The notes under the pieces are model-generated. The model had not been told where the DNA came from, did no database searches, and saw only the letters and a list, made by a program, of their open reading frames with translations. The translations under genes were made by a program, and so were the position numbers. A DNA stretch of 64,000 nt. It comes from UBA8941 sp963780545. GTDB lineage: Archaea > Thermoproteota > Bathyarchaeia > TCS64. Below, one piece after another: positions 59,618-64,000 of this stretch. The DNA is taken from contig CAWACK010000013.1 in assembly GCA_963780545.1 (NCBI GenBank), positions 104,134-168,133 on the forward strand. Direction: 5' to 3'. How positions within the stretch are numbered: position 1 is the stretch's first letter; every line of letters starts with the position of its first letter.

Positions 59618-61064
59618 ATGGTTGAACAACATATATGTACATTAGATCCGGAGAACTGGGATGAGATTAGAACACTAGGTCACAAGATGGTTGACGACAT
59701 CATTACTCACATCAAGGATTCAAAGACATTGCCATTGAAAGCAGCTACTGAAGCTGAATGCCAGGCATTAATGGTGCCTTTAACAAGGCTGGGGGAGGGC
59801 GAAACACTGGCTTATGAATCATTTATTAAAAACACTTTGCCCTCCTCTGTTGGCCCGAAAACGGCGCGGTTCTGGGGGTACGTCGTAGGAGGTGGCTCAC
59901 CATACGGTGTATTGGCTGATATGGTGGGAAGTGCTTTAAACTGGGGAGATATGCCGGGGTTTGCTACTGGTACAATAAACACACAGGCGCTCAACTATGT
60001 CAAAGAGATGCTGGAATATCCAATTGATTCCAGCGGAATATTCGTTACCGGAGGCAGCGAGGCGAACTTCACCGCTTTATCTGTCGCACGAAACGCTTTC
60101 GCTGAAATAGACCTAAAAGTAAGGGGCATGCAAAGCGTTCCTAAAAAAATGACGCTTTATGCTTCCGATCAGGTTCACGACTGCCTGGATAGAAGTGTAG
60201 AGATACTGGGTTAGGAAATAAAGCTCTGCGCAGAATTCCATCAGATGATAGTTTCAAGATCAAGATAGACAAACTTGAGGAGGCAATAAAGAAAGATAGA
60301 GCTGATGGCTATCACCCATTCTGCGTATGGATGTGCCGGCACCGTTAATACTGGGGCGTTTGATGATTTCAATACGCTTGCCGATATTGCTTCGAGTGAG
60401 AAGATGTGGTTTCATGTTGATGGTGCTTTTGGAGGTTGGGTTAAGCTGAGTAAGACCCATAGGCACCTCGCGGATGGCATGGAGCGGGCTGATTCTCGAG
60501 TGGATCTCCATAAGTGGATGGATATGCCGTATGGGATTGGTTGCACGCTAACACGACCCAAGAGATCACCTGCAAACATTTGTCTACGGCCACGATGCGG
60601 AGTACTTGAAGACCGTTAATGATTTAATACCAAATCTTATGTGTACAGGTTACCTCGGAATGCGTCTCAGTAATCACGCCTTGGCTGTGAAGCCGTATCT
60701 TCTTCTTAGGGCGAATGGCAGTCAGAAGTATTGCGATATGGTTCAGCAGAACATTGATCAGATAAACTACCTAGCCGATGAGATTAGAAAACAGCCTAAT
60801 ATGGAGGTTTGTGCGCCCGTTGAGAGTAACATTGTTTGCTTCCGCTACAAGCCGAAGGGATTGAGTGAGGAGCAGTCTGAGAAGCTAAACAAGGCTATCC
60901 TTCATGAGTTGTGGAATATATCCATGTTCGTGGTTTCTGATACTCACATCAAGGGGAAGTATGTTCTTAGGGCATGCAATGTAAACCATCGTTGTTGCGG
61001 AGAGGACTTTGACTGGCTTGTTTCTGAGGTTAAGAAACAGGGGAAGAGTTACTACCCGAGATAG
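59618..61064 (+). pseudogene. PLP-dependent decarboxylase (glutamate/tyrosine type), several frameshifts
   Basis: Four reading-frame segments line up as one group II decarboxylase. The first (MVEQHICTLDPENWDEIR … FWGYVVGGGSPYGVLADMVG … VTGGSEANFTAL) ends at about 60213. A short piece (GNKALRRIPSDDSFKIK) follows in another frame, then a frame from 60305 with GCAGTVNTGAFDD, MWFHVDGAFGG and RVDLHKWMDMPYG (PLP Lys), and finally DHLQTFVYGHDAEYLKTV to 61064. At least three shifts are needed. The PLP-binding Lys and substrate residues are all present, so it decarboxylates an amino acid when intact. Decay or poor sequence is likely. Confidence 0.75.
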
Positions 61065-61599
61065 TGGGTGGGAAGTAGTATTTCCTAATCATAGTACTAT
61101 CAAACTCTTTCTTTTTCTCGAAGAATTTTACCCCAAATTTACTTTGGTATAAGCCTCATGTTACATGAAGCATTTGGAAAGATGAATAGTCTTATTTTAA
61201 CTTCCACCTGATTAAAAATCGCTGTTTCATTTAGAGGCGTGTTATCGGTTCCCTTCGAACCGCGCGCGCGACATTGAAAGCTTCTCTCGCCTTGGTGGGA
61301 TGCGTATTGATTCTATTATATTATCGATCATTAACCGATTTTATATATTAAACGTATCAGTTGAAGGCTTTACAGAAGCTTTATCCTCGAAGACGCGGCC
61401 CCATCTTACAGTTTCAGCTTGAATTGCTTATGCCATAACCCAGACTACCTTCTTTGGATTTCTGTCTCCTCGAATTCCTAGGAATAGAATCTTAGTAGGG
61501 CGTGGGGAAAGAAGGGCCTTAACTTCTTAGATGGTGATGTGCCGGTTTACTGATAAAACACCGACACAAACCGCGAGGAGAAGGAGACGTGAAGGAGGC
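61065..61599. other. Long spacer without a gene
   Basis: About 535 bp. It contains CGCGCGCGCGC (61260-61270) and a weak palindrome-like core (AATAGTCTTATT, ~61188) but no coding frame or RNA I can support. Confidence 0.5.
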
Positions 61600-62367
61600 T
61601 TACAGTGTCTCCACAAACCTCTCCAAAACAGCCTTGATCAGCGGTATCCTATGCTCCGAGAAACCGTGGTCAGCACCCTCAACCAGAACCCACCTCTTCG
61701 GCTCATTCGCCGCCTCATAGAGCCTCTTGCACGCATCAGGGAGAGTACTGACGTCGTTTGAACCCACGACCACCATAAGAGGCACCCTGATCCTTGGAAC
61801 CAGCTCAAGCGGGTTCGTCCTCCTCAAGGCCTCAGCGAGGTCCGCGGTCATCCCCTCCACTGTTACACCCGTTAGCTTCCCCTTCGCCATCTCAGTGTAC
61901 CGCTTTGCTGTCCCCTGGATCCTCTCCTTGGAAGCCAGACCTGTGACATCCACTGGGGATATCAGTATCCCCGTCTTTATGGTCGGGTCAAGGCTCATCG
62001 TCTTCGTCAGCGGGAGAGCACCCATACTATGGCTGACGAGGCCGACCCTCTTCGGGTCCACGCATTTATGTGTTCGGAGGTAGGCGACGGCGTCACGTGC
62101 CCCCGTCTCTAGGCTCATGAGGCTGTACTTCCCTGTGCTTCCCCAAGCGCCCTGATAGTAGAAGACGAGTGTGATTATCCCGTTTAAGGCGAGTTCCTCA
62201 GCGACGTCCATGTTCTTCGTGTCTCCTGGGTAGCCGTGGCAGATCGCTACTGCCGGCTTCTTCGCATTACCCCCTGGTACGTAAATCCTTCCGAGCAGTG
62301 TGTTTTCCTCGCTGGGGAACTTTATGTTCTCCATCTGGACGCTCATGTGAAACAGGTTCAATGTCAT
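61600..62367 (-). CDS. Alpha/beta hydrolase
   Basis: 255 residues as drawn; Met at 62346 (MSVQMENIKF) or 62334 is a likely real start. CHGYPGDTKN oxyanion region, nucleophile in VSHSMGALPL, Asp in VVGSNDVSTL and His in EGADHGFSEH. It resembles small esterase/dienelactone-hydrolase-like proteins without a membrane domain. Substrate unknown. An isolated gene next to long spacers. Confidence 0.88.
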   Translation of the reverse strand: MTLNLFHMSVQMENIKFPSEENTLLGRIYVPGGNAKKPAVAICHGYPGDTKNMDVAEELALNGIITLVFYYQGAWGSTGKYSLMSLETGARDAVAYLRTHKCVDPKRVGLVSHSMGALPLTKTMSLDPTIKTGILISPVDVTGLASKERIQGTAKRYTEMAKGKLTGVTVEGMTADLAEALRRTNPLELVPRIRVPLMVVVGSNDVSTLPDACKRLYEAANEPKRWVLVEGADHGFSEHRIPLIKAVLERFVETL

Positions 62368-62936
62368 CTACTCCCCCATAACATCTGCGCTTCGAGTCCC
62401 GAGTTTAAAACCGCCTCAATGCATGGTTATGAAGGATTCCCAATAGTCTTGTGAACGAGATTTGATGTATTTGGGCTTCTCATAATTATCTGATTCAGCA
62501 CATCTATGAGCACGATACGAGCATACATGGCAGTTAGGGAACTGCTTATTGATCCTGAAGAGTGATGGAACACGCATATACTCAGGTGATCTATATTGGT
62601 TTGCCCAGGTGGGAGCGGACGAAAGGTCCAAGCAGTGGAAGACCAGAAAGCCGCAGAACCGTGAGGAGCGGGCTGCGAAGGAACTCGGCTGGCTTTGGCT
62701 AGTCGAGAAACCTACACTCCTCAGCTAACTAAGCGCAAGCGAGGCCGGCTACGGGATTCGCCTGGGCACCCCCATAATTCTTCGATAATAACCACAATTG
62801 AACAAGCTGGGTTCTCAATAATCTTAACCTCACTTCCACCTGAGTGTAATAGTGCTGATTAATGGTTGATCTATTTGCACACATGCATCATGTAAGGCTT
62901 TAAGAACATACTAGAAATATTATTCAGACGTTAAAC
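62368..62936. other. Spacer with a GC-rich segment
   Basis: About 570 bp. The piece 62616-62725 is GC-rich compared with its surroundings and in one frame reads AQVGADERSKQWKTRKPQ then NREERAAKELGWLWLVE to a TAA, without a clear start. It may be a gene remnant or a structured RNA. No other feature supported. Confidence 0.35.
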
Positions 62937-63326
62937 ATGACGAAGTTTTGGTTTGACCACATACACTTGGTTGTCCCTGACCCTGAGAAGATGGCTGACT
63001 TCTTCGTGAAGGCCTTCGGAGCAGAGAAAATTAGCTTAAATAAACTACCCGATGGGCGAATAAGGGCTGAACTTAAGATCACCGGCGGCCGGATGATAAT
63101 TAACACCCCCCAGCCAAGTGATACTCGTGTTCCCGATAGCCCACAGAGACGTTATGGAGCTGAGCACTTCGGGATGAAGGTGGATGAATTGGAGGGTGCG
63201 CTTCGACAATGTCAGGCTGCAGGCGCTAAGCTTGTTCAAGATGTCACGCAGATACGGCCGGGTACCAGAATCGCCTTCTTCATGGCACCCGATAATGTGC
63301 TCGTCGAATTACTGGAAACGAAGTAA
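62937..63326 (+). CDS. VOC (glyoxalase-like) family protein
   Basis: 129 residues with two beta-alpha-beta-beta-beta units. FDHIHLVVPDPEKMADFFVK gives the first metal His and helix, EHFGMKVDELEGALRQCQAA the second half His, and the VLVELLE end gives the final Glu. VOC enzymes include epimerases, dioxygenases and glyoxalases; the specific activity is unknown. ATG 62937. Confidence 0.88.
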   Translation: MTKFWFDHIHLVVPDPEKMADFFVKAFGAEKISLNKLPDGRIRAELKITGGRMIINTPQPSDTRVPDSPQRRYGAEHFGMKVDELEGALRQCQAAGAKLVQDVTQIRPGTRIAFFMAPDNVLVELLETK

Positions 63327-63405
63327 AATAGAGTCAGTCCATTAAAAGAGTCAAAATCGCATGCGCGTCTCGATAGGCTCATCCTCACTTCCACCTTCCC
63401 TATTT

Positions 63406-63414
63406 CGCGCGCGC
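63406..63414. repeat. CG tract
   Basis: CGCGCGCGC in the spacer between the VOC and nitroreductase-like genes. Confidence 0.5.
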
Positions 63415-63608
63415 CTATTAAGAAAATCTTATCCCAAAGTCTCTTTGACATTAGCCTCACCTAACGTCTAGGAGTGTAAGTAAGATATGCATAACTCAAA
63501 TAGACAAACGAAATTTAGGTACTTCTTCCGCGCACAAGCCTGATCCCCAGCTATCACCAGCGTAGCAGAGTTATTACTAAGAAACGTCAAAAGGTTAAGG
63601 GAAGAGCC

Positions 63609-64000
63609 ATGAAGGATAACCCCTCTAAGAATGTGAAACCTGTCGAACTCCTCAAACCGGTATTCGAACAGACCACAACGGTATTCGAAGCCCTAAAAAT
63701 GAGGAAAACCACACGCAGCTTCAGCCACAAGAAAATCCCACCGCAGCTCCTGTCAGACATCCTCTGGGCGGCACAGGGAGTCAACCGAAGCAAGGGGCCC
63801 TTCGATGGACCAGGACGCACAGCCGGTTCAGCGAGCAACTCACAGGAGATACTCATCTACGTCACCCGGGAGGAGGGAACATATCTGTATCAGCCAGACC
63901 CCCACAAACTAACCCCCATAGCTGCTGGCGACAACCGCCCATTGGCGATTGGCCCTGGGCAGAGAAAATCCGCTCACTAGCCCCAATCCGCCTCATCTAC
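63609..64000 (+). pseudogene. Nitroreductase-family protein (SagB/ThcOx-like), frameshifted and cut by window edge
   Basis: MKDNPSKNVKPVELLKPVFE leads to LKMRKTTRSFSHKKIPPQLL, with the KMRKTTRSF FMN-binding pattern, and ILWAAQGVNRSKGPF. The frame stops at about 63980, but a one-base shift near 63942 restores GDWPWAEKIRSLAPIRLIY, which is what the family has there. The gene continues past the right edge. FMN-dependent oxidoreductase; substrate unknown. The shift is probably an error or a recent mutation. Confidence 0.75.

Noticed and set aside
61188..61210. A further palindrome copy (AATAGTCTTATT)
   Set aside because: The G-rich and C-rich arms are absent; only the core is similar, so it may be chance.

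Overview
The window is archaeal chromosome, most likely from a Bathyarchaeia-like member of the Thermoproteota/TACK group. The evidence for an archaeon is the block of 20S proteasome alpha, SBDS, Rrp4, Rrp41, Rrp42, L37Ae and Pcc1, plus archaeal TrmI, CTP-type riboflavin kinase, RtcB and M42 aminopeptidase. The finer lineage is inferred. Translation starts are often TTG or GTG, and GGTGA/GAGG leaders are common.

Region 1 (1-30.3 kb) is a dense, mostly conserved gene set. It holds a GNAT acetyltransferase cut by the window edge, trmI (frameshifted), peptidases S66, M42 and M28, CBS-domain regulators, tRNA-Ser(GCU), a PrsW-like protease, rpiA, a GH18 hydrolase and endonuclease V (frameshifted). 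A catabolic cluster follows, with an AprA/AprB-like flavoprotein and ferredoxin, a BKACE enzyme and two 3-hydroxyacyl-CoA dehydrogenases; its architecture resembles carnitine-type beta-keto acid cleavage. Next come the proteasome-exosome-KEOPS operon, a membrane alpha/beta hydrolase, an amidohydrolase and rtcB.

Region 2 (30.3-58 kb) is different: AT-rich, loosely packed and accessory. It has many small (80-124 aa) proteins that look like ferredoxin-fold/dimeric alpha-beta-barrel proteins. It also has secreted beta-propeller and beta-helix proteins with a shared C-terminal GVPGYP(I/Y)E-TM-basic tail, two MFS transporters, a nitrilase, an M55 peptidase and a winged-helix protein fused to a beta-helix. 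Between the genes lie at least 17 copies of one hairpin-like palindrome, with a G-rich arm, a core like ATAAGACTATGG or its complement, and a C-rich arm. About two dozen alternating CG tracts are also present. A 53-bp sequence is repeated identically in front of two of the small-protein genes. This repeat plus small-protein system is the most novel part of the window; I cannot assign it to a known family.

Region 3 (53.9-64 kb) holds a CaiB/BaiF CoA-transferase, RBBP9-like and other hydrolases, an acetoacetate decarboxylase-like protein, riboflavin kinase (two frameshifts at G runs), an RHH protein, two more small barrel proteins, a PLP decarboxylase (several frameshifts), a VOC protein and a nitroreductase-like gene running off the edge.

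Interrupted genes are unusually frequent, with about ten having a frameshift, in-frame stop or internal deletion, mostly in the right half. Some sit at homopolymers and may be sequencing or assembly errors. The in-frame stops and the deletion at a CG tract are harder to explain that way.
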